Source: an uncultured Methylobacillus sp.
GTDB taxonomy: Bacteria; Pseudomonadota; Gammaproteobacteria; Burkholderiales; Methylophilaceae
NCBI GenBank assembly: GCA_946478965.1
Contig: CAMLDQ010000076.1
Location: 1-9,498, forward strand
Direction of reading: 5' to 3'
Length of the DNA: 9,498 bases
Below are positions 1 through 5,814 of the stretch, in pieces. The notes under the pieces were generated by a model. The model saw only the letters and a list, made by a program, of their open reading frames with translations. It ran no database searches and was not told the origin of the DNA. A program made the position numbers and the translations under genes. How positions within the stretch are numbered: position 1 is the first letter of the stretch; every line of letters begins with the position of its first letter.

Positions 1-842
1 ACATCCGCGGCATCCTGAAGACCTGCGCCGTCAAGGCTCCTGGCTTCGGCGACCGTCGCAAGGCCATGCTGGAAGACATCGCCATCCTGACCGGCGGTAC
101 CGTGATCGCTGAAGAACTGGGTCTGAAGCTCGAAAACGTCAAGCTGGAAGACCTGGGCCAAGCCAAGCGTATCGAAGTGGGCAAGGAAAACACCATCATC
201 ATCGACGGTGCCGGCGTGGAAACCAACATCAAGGCGCGTATCGACCAGATCAAGAAGCAAGTCGAAGAAGCTTCCAGCGACTACGACCGTGAAAAGCTGC
301 AAGAGCGCGTTGCCAAGCTGGCCGGCGGTGTGGCCGTGATCAAGGTCGGTGCAACGACCGAAATCGAAATGAAGGAAAAGAAGGCTCGCGTGGAAGATGC
401 GCTGCACGCCACCCGTGCTGCCGTCGAAGAAGGTATCGTGGCCGGCGGCGGTGTCGCACTGCTGCGCGCCAGCAAGGCGATTGCCGCCACCAAGGGCGAC
501 AACCACGACCAGGACGCCGGTATCTCCATCGTGCTGCGCGCGATCGAGGAGCCGCTGCGCCAGATCGTGACCAACGCCGGTGCCGAAGCTTCCGTCGTCG
601 TCAACAAGGTGCTGGAAGGTTCCGGCAACTTCGGCTTCAACGCGGCCAACGACACCTATGGCGACATGGTGGAAATGGGCGTTCTGGACCCGACCAAGGT
701 AACCCGTTCCGCTCTGCAGAACGCGGCTTCCGTAGCCGGCCTGATGCTGACCACCGACTGCATGGTCGCCGACCTGCCGAAGGAAGATGCTCCGGCAATG
801 CCGGGTGGCATGGGCGGCATGGGTGGTATGGACATGATGTAA
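1..842 (+). CDS. groEL: Chaperonin GroEL (Hsp60), C-terminal half, 5' end outside window
   Basis: ATP-driven cytoplasmic folding chaperone; fourteen subunits form the double ring capped by GroES. The frame is open from base 3 and runs 279 codons to TAA at 840-842, about half of a usual protein of roughly 546-548 residues. The first visible residues, around [16 protein letters not shown], are the end of the apical domain. They are followed by the intermediate-domain stretch [13 protein letters not shown], whose first Asp corresponds to the ATP-hydrolysis Asp398 of E. coli, then by the equatorial domain with [11 protein letters not shown] and ASVAGLM. The tail carries the GGM repeat typical of GroEL and ends MDMM. 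groES would be expected upstream of the window. Identification is by strong residue-level match to the family and no disruption is seen. Confidence 0.98.
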   Translation, partial: IRGILKTCAVKAPGFGDRRKAMLEDIAILTGGTVIAEELGLKLENVKLEDLGQAKRIEVGKENTIIIDGAGVETNIKARIDQIKKQVEEASSDYDREKLQERVAKLAGGVAVIKVGATTEIEMKEKKARVEDALHATRAAVEEGIVAGGGVALLRASKAIAATKGDNHDQDAGISIVLRAIEEPLRQIVTNAGAEASVVVNKVLEGSGNFGFNAANDTYGDMVEMGVLDPTKVTRSALQNAASVAGLMLTTDCMVADLPKEDAPAMPGGMGGMGGMDMM

Positions 843-864
843 TTCGGTCCATCCGACCAAACGC

Positions 865-893
865 AAAAAAGCCCCGCATTGCGGGGCTTTTTT
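865..893. terminator. Bidirectional rho-independent terminator between groEL and pagP
   Basis: Perfect 7-bp stem GCCCCGC / GCGGGGC (871-877 and 881-887) with a 3-base ATT loop. It is flanked by six A on the left (865-870) and six T on the right (888-893), so the hairpin has a T tract on either strand. It begins 23 bases after the groEL stop and lies 18 bases beyond the stop of the convergent pagP gene, so it can end both transcripts. Confidence 0.93.
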
Positions 894-910
894 ATTGCGT
901 ACTGGCCGAA

Positions 911-1465
911 TCAGAACCCTATTCGCGACCAGAAGAACAGGATGTTGCCATTGCCATGCCCACCCGGTACGTAGGCCGTATTGAACGACACCTTGTCATA
1001 ATTAACGGAAGCGATTGGCAATATGCCGGGTAACGGCGTGTAGTGGCCAATCTCCGAACGCGCCGTGACGAATGCGGTATAACCGATGCCGGCGTGCCAG
1101 CCTTGCGGGTGCCCCCACATCCACTGATGAGCGTAACCGAGCATAGGCTCGGGCTTGCTGTGCGAGTCAAGGAATGCCATCCCGTAGAGGCCTGACCAGT
1201 TCCCGGAATCATCATAAAGACTGCGGCCATAGCCCAGCCCCCATGTATTTTCGCGGAAGGAATCAATTTTGTCTTCCGAATAGGCAAACCGCATGTGATA
1301 GGTATGCAACGGCAGATAGAAATCATTTTCCCCTTGCTCCCAAACCTGGCTCACATGCTGACAAGCCTCGCCGAGAAGAGAAGTAGAATTTTCGCAGGCG
1401 GCGGTTGCACTTGCACTGAAACAAAGCATCAATGCCGCTATCAGATAGGAGGGACGTGAACTCAT
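911..1465 (-). CDS. pagP: PagP-family lipid A palmitoyltransferase (outer membrane)
   Basis: Predicted outer-membrane beta-barrel enzyme that moves an acyl chain, palmitate in E. coli, from a phospholipid to lipid A, giving resistance to cationic antimicrobial peptides. Translation from ATG at 1465 gives 184 residues. This start is preferred to an upstream in-frame GTG (1492) because it has a strong ribosome binding site (AGGAGA, 6 bases upstream) and puts a signal peptide at the N-terminus (residues 1 to about 22, ending SASATA). Matches to E. coli PagP as I recall it include HMRFAY with catalytic His57, then DS at 100-101 (E. coli His33, Asp76, Ser77). TPLPGILPIASV and YVPGGHGNGN carry the prolines that frame the lateral openings. 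The protein ends in Phe, as many outer-membrane barrels do. The position equivalent to E. coli Gly88, the floor of the acyl ruler, is Ala112. Two cysteines (24 and 35) sit at the mature N-terminus. The gene is AT-richer than its neighbours. Confidence 0.93.
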   Translation of the reverse strand: MSSRPSYLIAALMLCFSASATAACENSTSLLGEACQHVSQVWEQGENDFYLPLHTYHMRFAYSEDKIDSFRENTWGLGYGRSLYDDSGNWSGLYGMAFLDSHSKPEPMLGYAHQWMWGHPQGWHAGIGYTAFVTARSEIGHYTPLPGILPIASVNYDKVSFNTAYVPGGHGNGNILFFWSRIGF

Positions 1466-1740
1466 GCGAATCTCCTGCAAATCAATAGGCACATTTTTGT
1501 AGACCGGGGATCAAGCGAATTGTTCTGGCAAAGTCTCTCACCCAGATGTTGAGCCAATATCCAGGTTGCCGCAAGCAGCCTTACCATTCTTAACTTTTGC
1601 CAGCATGACCGGGAAAACCATTCAAGTGCATGGTGACCGCAAAATGCCTGCGAGATTTTTTTGCTTTGCCTGTTTACGTATCCCGAAACATCGGCATATA
1701 CTGCGCAATCTGCTTTCCGGACAAGTCCGCATCCGACGGA
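1466..1740. other. Non-coding stretch upstream of pagP
   Basis: About 275 bases with no convincing gene. It holds the pagP leader and ribosome binding site (AGGAGA, complement of 1471-1476). I found no convincing sigma-70 promoter for pagP on the minus strand. A plus-strand promoter candidate lies at 1673-1702. Base composition is low in G+C (for example 26 of 60 bases in 1621-1680), unlike the flanking housekeeping genes. The short reading frames here resemble nothing I know. Confidence 0.6.
1673..1702 (+). promoter_or_regulatory. Candidate sigma-70 promoter reading toward uvrD
   Basis: TTTACG (1673-1678, 4 of 6 matches to TTGACA), an 18-base spacer and TATACT (1697-1702, 5 of 6 matches to TATAAT). 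Transcription would begin near 1709 and cross the minus-strand sRNA gene in antisense before reaching the hairpin at 1899-1930 and then uvrD. It is the best plus-strand promoter I can see upstream of uvrD, but it rests on consensus matching alone. Confidence 0.4.
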
Positions 1741-1741
1741 C

Positions 1742-1778
1742 AAAAAAATGCCCCGGTTAAAGGGGAAAAAACCGGGGC
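1742..1778 (-). terminator. Rho-independent terminator of the minus-strand sRNA
   Basis: Read on the minus strand: GCCCCGGTT (1778-1770), an 11-base loop, AACCGGGGC (1758-1750), then A and seven T (1749-1742). The nine-pair GC-rich stem with T tract is a textbook terminator for minus-strand transcription only; the plus strand has no T tract after the stem. Confidence 0.85.
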
Positions 1779-1842
1779 GCAAGATGCCTTATGAGATAAG
1801 GCGCCCGCTCAGGGAGGAGAAGCGGGAGACGATCTAACGTCT
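1742..1842 (-). ncRNA. Candidate small RNA with anti-Shine-Dalgarno loop
   Basis: About 101 nt on the minus strand, built entirely of hairpins between a promoter-like element and a terminator. In order 5' to 3': hairpin 1, AGACG / CGTCT (1842-1838 and 1831-1827, loop TTAGAT), starts at the predicted first base. Hairpin 2, CCCGCT / AGCGGG (1826-1821 and 1809-1804), has an 11-base loop TCTCCTCCCTG containing CCTCC, the complement of GGAGG. Hairpin 3 is GCCTTAT / ATAAGGC (1802-1796 and 1792-1786, loop CTC). Last is the terminator stem GCCCCGGTT / AACCGGGGC followed by ATTTTTTT. All stems are perfect. C-rich loops of this kind are used by several bacterial sRNAs to pair with ribosome binding sites. 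I recall an Rfam family called betaproteobacterial toxic small RNA that may be related, but cannot confirm it. No open reading frame of note lies within. Confidence 0.72.
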
Positions 1843-1848
1843 ACAGAA

Positions 1849-1875
1849 TAAGATTTGCATCAAGCAAGTTAGTTC
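1849..1875 (-). promoter_or_regulatory. Sigma-E-like (RpoE/ECF) promoter of the sRNA
   Basis: Minus strand: GGAACTA with the core GAACTA at 1875-1870, a spacer of exactly 16 bases, then TCTTA at 1853-1849. The RpoE pattern known from enteric bacteria is GAACTT, 16 bases, TCTGA/TCTAA, so this has 5 of 6 and 4 of 5 core matches at ideal spacing. A start 6-7 bases further on falls at 1843/1842, exactly the first paired base of hairpin 1. No good sigma-70 -35 accompanies the nearby TATTCT. Confidence 0.5.
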
Positions 1876-1898
1876 CCGCGAGATATACAGAAAATTGA

Positions 1899-1930
1899 TG
1901 CGTGCCGCCGATGGGGTGCACGCATTTTTT
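1899..1930 (+). terminator. Terminator-like hairpin in the uvrD leader
   Basis: Plus strand: TGCGTGC (1899-1905) pairs with GCACGCA (1918-1924) around a 12-base loop and is followed by six T (1925-1930). It ends 21 bases before the uvrD start codon, so it must either stop plus-strand transcripts coming from upstream or act as an attenuator that uvrD transcription has to pass. Confidence 0.7.
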
Positions 1931-1951
1931 ATTTATAGATTCGATCACGCC

Positions 1952-4057
1952 ATGACAGATCTCCTCGACGGACTCAACGACAAACAGCTGGAAGCCGTCA
2001 CCCTGCCGTACCAGTCCGCTCTGATCCTGGCGGGCGCCGGCAGCGGCAAGACGCGCGTCCTGACCACGCGCATCGCCTGGCTGATCCAGACCGGACAAGT
2101 CAGCCCGCAGGGACTGCTCGCCGTCACCTTCACCAACAAGGCCGCCAAGGAAATGTTGTCGCGCTTGTCCGCGATGCTGCCGATCAACACGCGCGGCATG
2201 TGGGTGGGCACATTCCACGGCCTGTGCAACCGCTTCCTGCGTACCCACCACCGCGAAGCCCGCCTCCCCGCCCTGTTCCAGATTCTCGACACGGCAGACC
2301 AGCTCTCCGTCATCAAGCGGGTGATGAAGGCAATGAACATCGACGATGAGAAGTTCCCGCCCAAGCAGGTACAGGCTTATATCAACGGCGCCAAGGAAGA
2401 AGGCCTGCGGGCTGCGCAGATGGATGCCTACGACAAGCATTCCGGCACGCTGCGCGACATCTACGCCGAATACGACAGCCAATGCCAGCGCGAGGGCGTC
2501 GCCGATTTCGCCGAGTTGCTGCTGCGTTGTTACGAAGTGCTGGCCCGCGAAACCGCGCTGCGCGAGCACTATCAGCAACGATTCAAATATATCCTGGTGG
2601 ACGAATTCCAGGACACCAACCGCCTGCAATACCTGTGGCTACAGCAACTCGCCGGCAAGGAAAACTGCGTGTTTGCGGTAGGAGACGACGACCAGTCCAT
2701 TTACGCCTTCCGCGGCGCGCGCGTCAGCAACATGCTCGATTTCGAGCATGATTTCGCGGTAAAAAGCATCATCAAGCTGGAGCAGAACTATCGCTCGCAC
2801 AGCAATATTCTCGATGCCGCCAACGCCATCATCACGCACAATCGCAACCGCCTCGGCAAGAATTTGTGGACCTCCGCCGGCGCGGGCGAGCCGGTGCGTC
2901 TATTCGAAGCCTACAACGACATCGAGGAAGCCAGTTTCGTCGTCGATGAAGTGAAAATGCTGCACGCCGAAGGTCAGGCGCTAAGTGACATGGCTCTGCT
3001 CTACCGTTCCAACGCCCAGTCTCGCGTATTGGAGCACGCGCTGTTCTCCGCCGGGTTGCCTTACCGGGTGTATGGCGGGCTGCGTTTCTTCGAACGTGCG
3101 GAAATCAAGCACACGCTGGCCTACCTGCGCATGGTGGCCAATCCGGATGACGATACCGCCCTGTTGCGCATCATCAACTTCCCCACGCGGGGTATCGGCG
3201 CGCGCAGCCTGGAACAGCTGCAGGAAAGCGCCAGACGCGAGAACAGCAGCCTGTGGGCGGCCGCCAATGCCGCCAGCGGTAAGGTTGCCGCCTTCGTCAT
3301 GCTGATCAAGGCACTGCAGGAACAGTGCAGCGGCCTGCCGTTGCCGGAAATGATCGACATCATCACCGCGCAAAGCGGCTTGCGCCAGCATTACCAGAAT
3401 GAAAAGGAAGGCGAAGATCGTATCGCCAACCTGGATGAGCTGGTCAACGCCGCCGTCGCCTTCATCAACGAAAACGACAGCGGAGCGCTGGTGGACTTCC
3501 TCACCTTCGCCAGCCTGGAAGCCGGCGAGCACCAGGCCGATCCTGGCCGCGACGCGTTGCAGCTGATGACCGTGCACGCGGCGAAAGGTCTGGAATTCCA
3601 GACTGTGTTCATCGGCGGGCTGGAAGAAGGGCTGTTCCCGCATGAGCAGAGCATGTATGAGACCAACGGACTGGAAGAAGAGCGCCGCCTGATGTATGTC
3701 GCGGTCACGCGCGCGCGGCGGCGTCTGTATCTCACCCATGCGCAAAGCCGCATGCTGCATGGCCAGGTACGCTATGGGATTGCTTCGCGCTTTCTGGACG
3801 AGATTCCGGAAGCATTGCTGAAGCGCATCAACACCAAGGCAGCCCCGAAATTTTCGGAGCCGGCCTATGCCGCGCCGCGGTCTGCGACCAGCCAGTACCC
3901 ATGGCGCATCGGCCAGGCGGTCTCCCACCAGAAATTCGGTCAGGGCGTCGTGGTGAGCTACGAGGGCAATGCCGACGACCTGCGCGTGCAGGTCAATTTC
4001 GGCAGTAATGGGTTGAAATGGCTGGCGCTGGAATACGCCAAGCTAACGCCGGTCTAG
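1952..4057 (+). CDS. uvrD: DNA helicase II UvrD
   Basis: Superfamily 1A 3'-to-5' helicase that releases the incised oligonucleotide in nucleotide excision repair and unwinds the nicked strand in mismatch repair. The 701-residue protein is near the 720 of E. coli and collinear with it. Motifs: Walker A GAGSGKT (28-34), Walker B DEFQDTN (217-223), GDDDQSIY (244-251), NYRS (279-282), TVHAAKGLEF (540-549) and EERRLMYVAVTRAR (576-589). The C-terminal segment from about 647 (RIGQAVSHQKFGQG to the end) matches the Tudor-like RNA-polymerase-binding domain of UvrD, which argues against Rep. ATG 1952 is chosen because MTDLLDGLNDKQ aligns with the E. coli N-terminus; upstream TTG/ATG codons (1895, 1898) lie at the terminator hairpin. 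No clear ribosome binding site precedes it. The gene converges on the next one with 2 bp between stop codons. Confidence 0.97.
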   Translation: MTDLLDGLNDKQLEAVTLPYQSALILAGAGSGKTRVLTTRIAWLIQTGQVSPQGLLAVTFTNKAAKEMLSRLSAMLPINTRGMWVGTFHGLCNRFLRTHHREARLPALFQILDTADQLSVIKRVMKAMNIDDEKFPPKQVQAYINGAKEEGLRAAQMDAYDKHSGTLRDIYAEYDSQCQREGVADFAELLLRCYEVLARETALREHYQQRFKYILVDEFQDTNRLQYLWLQQLAGKENCVFAVGDDDQSIYAFRGARVSNMLDFEHDFAVKSIIKLEQNYRSHSNILDAANAIITHNRNRLGKNLWTSAGAGEPVRLFEAYNDIEEASFVVDEVKMLHAEGQALSDMALLYRSNAQSRVLEHALFSAGLPYRVYGGLRFFERAEIKHTLAYLRMVANPDDDTALLRIINFPTRGIGARSLEQLQESARRENSSLWAAANAASGKVAAFVMLIKALQEQCSGLPLPEMIDIITAQSGLRQHYQNEKEGEDRIANLDELVNAAVAFINENDSGALVDFLTFASLEAGEHQADPGRDALQLMTVHAAKGLEFQTVFIGGLEEGLFPHEQSMYETNGLEEERRLMYVAVTRARRRLYLTHAQSRMLHGQVRYGIASRFLDEIPEALLKRINTKAAPKFSEPAYAAPRSATSQYPWRIGQAVSHQKFGQGVVVSYEGNADDLRVQVNFGSNGLKWLALEYAKLTPV

Positions 4058-4059
4058 CC

Positions 4060-4803
4060 TTAGTCGTCGCTCAGCAGATCGTCACGCTCCAGCGTGACGA
4101 TGTTGAAAATATCCTTGTAGCTGGCGTAGAGCGAAGCGGTCATGGTCGGGATCATGACCAGCAACCCCAGGCCGAAGGGAATCATCGCGACCACCAGCAA
4201 CAGTGCCGATGCGATCCCGTAGATCAGGAAAGGCAGCAGGTTGCGCATGCAGGCGAGAAAGCTCAGTTTCATCGCGTCCTGGGCTTTCAGGTCATGGAAC
4301 AGCACCAACGGCGGCGCGAACCAGTAAGCCATCACCAGCGGCAAGACAGCCGCCATCAGTATCAGCAATTCCAGCAGCGACTTGCTCTCGGCTCCAGGAT
4401 CCATCAGCTTGCCATCGGCGTTGCCTGAAAACAGGTTATCCATGTGGGGGCTGCCGGTCAGCACGTAAACAATGCCGATAATCGCAATCATCCCTGCCAG
4501 ATACATGCCGCCTACTGTAATCAGCTGCGCCGTGTTGCGCTTGAAACCGGCAAAGAGATGATTGATTTCCAGTTCTTCACCCGACTCCAGCGCACGGCAG
4601 CCCAGCATGAAACCCGCCATGAACACCGGCGCCAGCAGGTTAAGCACGATAGGCCCGACCACCTTGATCACGGAGAGCATCATGCCGATCAGCAGGTAAA
4701 TGAAAAACAAGGCGATCCAGATCACTGGATTCTGCCTGAACAACCGGAACCCCTCTGCTATCCATTGCCAGCCCCGGCCTGCAGCTACTCGACGTGCTTC
4801 CAT
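4060..4803 (-). CDS. Polytopic membrane protein, BPSS1780-like family, function unknown
   Basis: Protein of 247 residues with about six hydrophobic segments (roughly 26-48, 50-70, 94-116, 143-169, 187-209 and 208-228), so an inner-membrane protein. The N-terminal GWQWIAEGFRLFRQNP and the later SFLACMRNLLPFLIYG resemble the betaproteobacterial BPSS1780-type family as I remember it; no catalytic residues are evident. The start ATG at 4803 is supported by GGGAG seven bases upstream; an in-frame TTG at 4836 would overlap thrB and lacks that site. The gene starts 23 bases after the end of thrB on the same strand and is probably co-transcribed with it. The C-terminus is acidic (RDDLLSDD) and its codons contain an 11-bp inverted repeat. 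A link to threonine metabolism is suggested only by position. Confidence 0.8.
   Translation of the reverse strand: MEARRVAAGRGWQWIAEGFRLFRQNPVIWIALFFIYLLIGMMLSVIKVVGPIVLNLLAPVFMAGFMLGCRALESGEELEINHLFAGFKRNTAQLITVGGMYLAGMIAIIGIVYVLTGSPHMDNLFSGNADGKLMDPGAESKSLLELLILMAAVLPLVMAYWFAPPLVLFHDLKAQDAMKLSFLACMRNLLPFLIYGIASALLLVVAMIPFGLGLLVMIPTMTASLYASYKDIFNIVTLERDDLLSDD
4078..4101. repeat. Perfect 11-bp inverted repeat at the uvrD / membrane-protein junction
   Basis: ATCGTCACGCT (4078-4088), a CC spacer, then AGCGTGACGAT (4091-4101). It begins 20 bases after the uvrD stop and lies inside the last codons of the convergent membrane-protein gene (residues around IVTLERDD). In uvrD mRNA it would form a stable 3' hairpin, but neither strand has a T tract after it, so it is not a classical terminator. 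Confidence 0.75.
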
Positions 4804-4826
4804 GGCGACTCTCCCTTTTATTCTTT

Positions 4827-5777
4827 TTAAATCCAAACGGCCAGCAGGCCATCCCTGTTAGCAATCCGCTGCTCCAGCACACGCTGAAAATGCCCCGGGT
4901 CCTTGGCATGCGTCAATTCACCCGGTTGCGGATGGTGTATGTCGTACAGCCGCGACAGCCAGAACCGCAGCGCGGCGGCACGTAGCAGCACCGGCCAGGC
5001 TTCGCGCTCCGCCGCGCTGAGCGGCCGTACGCCATGGTAGGCATGCAGCATCGCGCTCAGTCTGGGCGCATCCAGGCTGCCGTCGGCATGCACGCACCAG
5101 TCATTCACGGTGATAGCGAGATCATAAGCCAGCACATCGTTGCATGCGTAGTAAAAATCAATGAGTCCGGTCACCGCGTCGCCGTCGAACAGCACATTGT
5201 CACGGAACATGTCGGCATGGATCACCCCGCGCGGCAGTGTCGTGGCACGGAAGGCTGCCTGAAAAGCCAGCTCGTTTTCGAGCAAGGCCTGTTCGGCCGG
5301 ATTCAGGAACGGCATCACCGTGGCAGCCGTGGTCTTCCACCAATGCGGGCCGCGCGGATTTTCCATCCTGGCCGGAAACGATGCGCCCGCCAGATGCATG
5401 CGCGCCAGCACCTCGCCCATCGCCGCGCAGTGCGCCACTTGCGGTACTTCCAGCGAGCTGCCGCGCAAACAGGTCACCAGTGCCGCCGGCTTGCCGTTCA
5501 ACTGCCCCAGGTAGCCGCCATCCACGCCGGCCACCGGATGCGGGCAGGGAATGCCGTGATCGGCCAGATGCGCCATCAGGTCGAGGAAATATGGCAATTC
5601 CTCGGCGGTGTTACGTTCGAACAGCGTCAGCACGTAACGGCCGCTATCCGTGGTCACGAAATAATTGGTGTTGGTAATGCCTGAAGCGATCCCCTTGAGA
5701 TCGCGCAACGTGCCGATAGGGTATTGCTGTAACCAGACTTCCAGCTGCTGAGGGGTAACGGTGGTATAAACGGACAT
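4827..5777 (-). CDS. thrB: Homoserine kinase, type II (aminoglycoside-phosphotransferase fold)
   Basis: Phosphorylates L-homoserine with ATP to O-phospho-L-homoserine, the precursor used by threonine synthase. The 316-residue length is normal for the ThrB type found in Pseudomonas and betaproteobacteria, which is unrelated to the GHMP-kinase ThrB of E. coli. The N-terminus (MSVYTTVTPQQLEVWL, then GITNTNYFV at 33-41) is characteristic. The catalytic loop is HADMFRDN (187-194) with Asp189 as likely base, and IDFYYA (206-211) supplies the metal-binding Asp. ATG 5777 is chosen by family alignment; an upstream extension in the same frame would run through the DUF2782-like gene. No Shine-Dalgarno sequence precedes the start; instead a GNRA-loop hairpin ends 9 bases upstream. 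The gene lies between the DUF2782-like gene and the membrane protein, all on one strand. Confidence 0.95.
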   Translation of the reverse strand: MSVYTTVTPQQLEVWLQQYPIGTLRDLKGIASGITNTNYFVTTDSGRYVLTLFERNTAEELPYFLDLMAHLADHGIPCPHPVAGVDGGYLGQLNGKPAALVTCLRGSSLEVPQVAHCAAMGEVLARMHLAGASFPARMENPRGPHWWKTTAATVMPFLNPAEQALLENELAFQAAFRATTLPRGVIHADMFRDNVLFDGDAVTGLIDFYYACNDVLAYDLAITVNDWCVHADGSLDAPRLSAMLHAYHGVRPLSAAEREAWPVLLRAAALRFWLSRLYDIHHPQPGELTHAKDPGHFQRVLEQRIANRDGLLAVWI

Positions 5778-5786
5778 AACGTGAGA

Positions 5787-5804
5787 AAGGGCCTTGCGGC
5801 CCTT
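5787..5804 (-). promoter_or_regulatory. GNRA-loop stem just upstream of thrB
   Basis: Minus strand: AAGGGCC, loop GCAA, GGCCCTT, a perfect 7-bp stem followed by TCTCACGTT and the thrB ATG. It occupies the place where a ribosome binding site would be. The T-rich stretch after it is short and interrupted (TCTC), so it is a weak terminator at best; it could be an mRNA processing or translation-control element. Confidence 0.5.
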
Positions 5805-5814
5805 CCAGTAATTA

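Noticed and set aside
1566..1760. Plus-strand 64-codon frame
   Set aside because: No ribosome binding site of note and low-complexity basic composition; more likely untranslated DNA.
1462..1782. Minus-strand 106-codon frame between pagP and the sRNA
   Set aside because: Starts within the sRNA terminator stem, ends inside pagP, and resembles no protein family.
1875..1890. Possible LexA (SOS) box upstream of uvrD
   Set aside because: Only one half-site is present (CTGTATAT on the minus strand); the other half does not match ACAG at the required spacing.
1841..2629. Minus-strand frame of 262 codons opposite the uvrD start
   Set aside because: Overlaps uvrD antisense and runs into the sRNA promoter; no family resemblance.
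2731..2750. 9-bp inverted repeat CATGCTCGA / TCGAGCATG inside uvrD
   Set aside because: Lies mid-gene, explained by codons for NMLDFEHDF, with no regulatory context; probably chance.
2981..3928. Minus-strand frame of 315 codons opposite uvrD
   Set aside because: Antisense to uvrD helicase motifs, no recognisable domain.
5034..5684. Plus-strand frame of 216 codons opposite thrB
   Set aside because: Shadow of the clear homoserine kinase frame.
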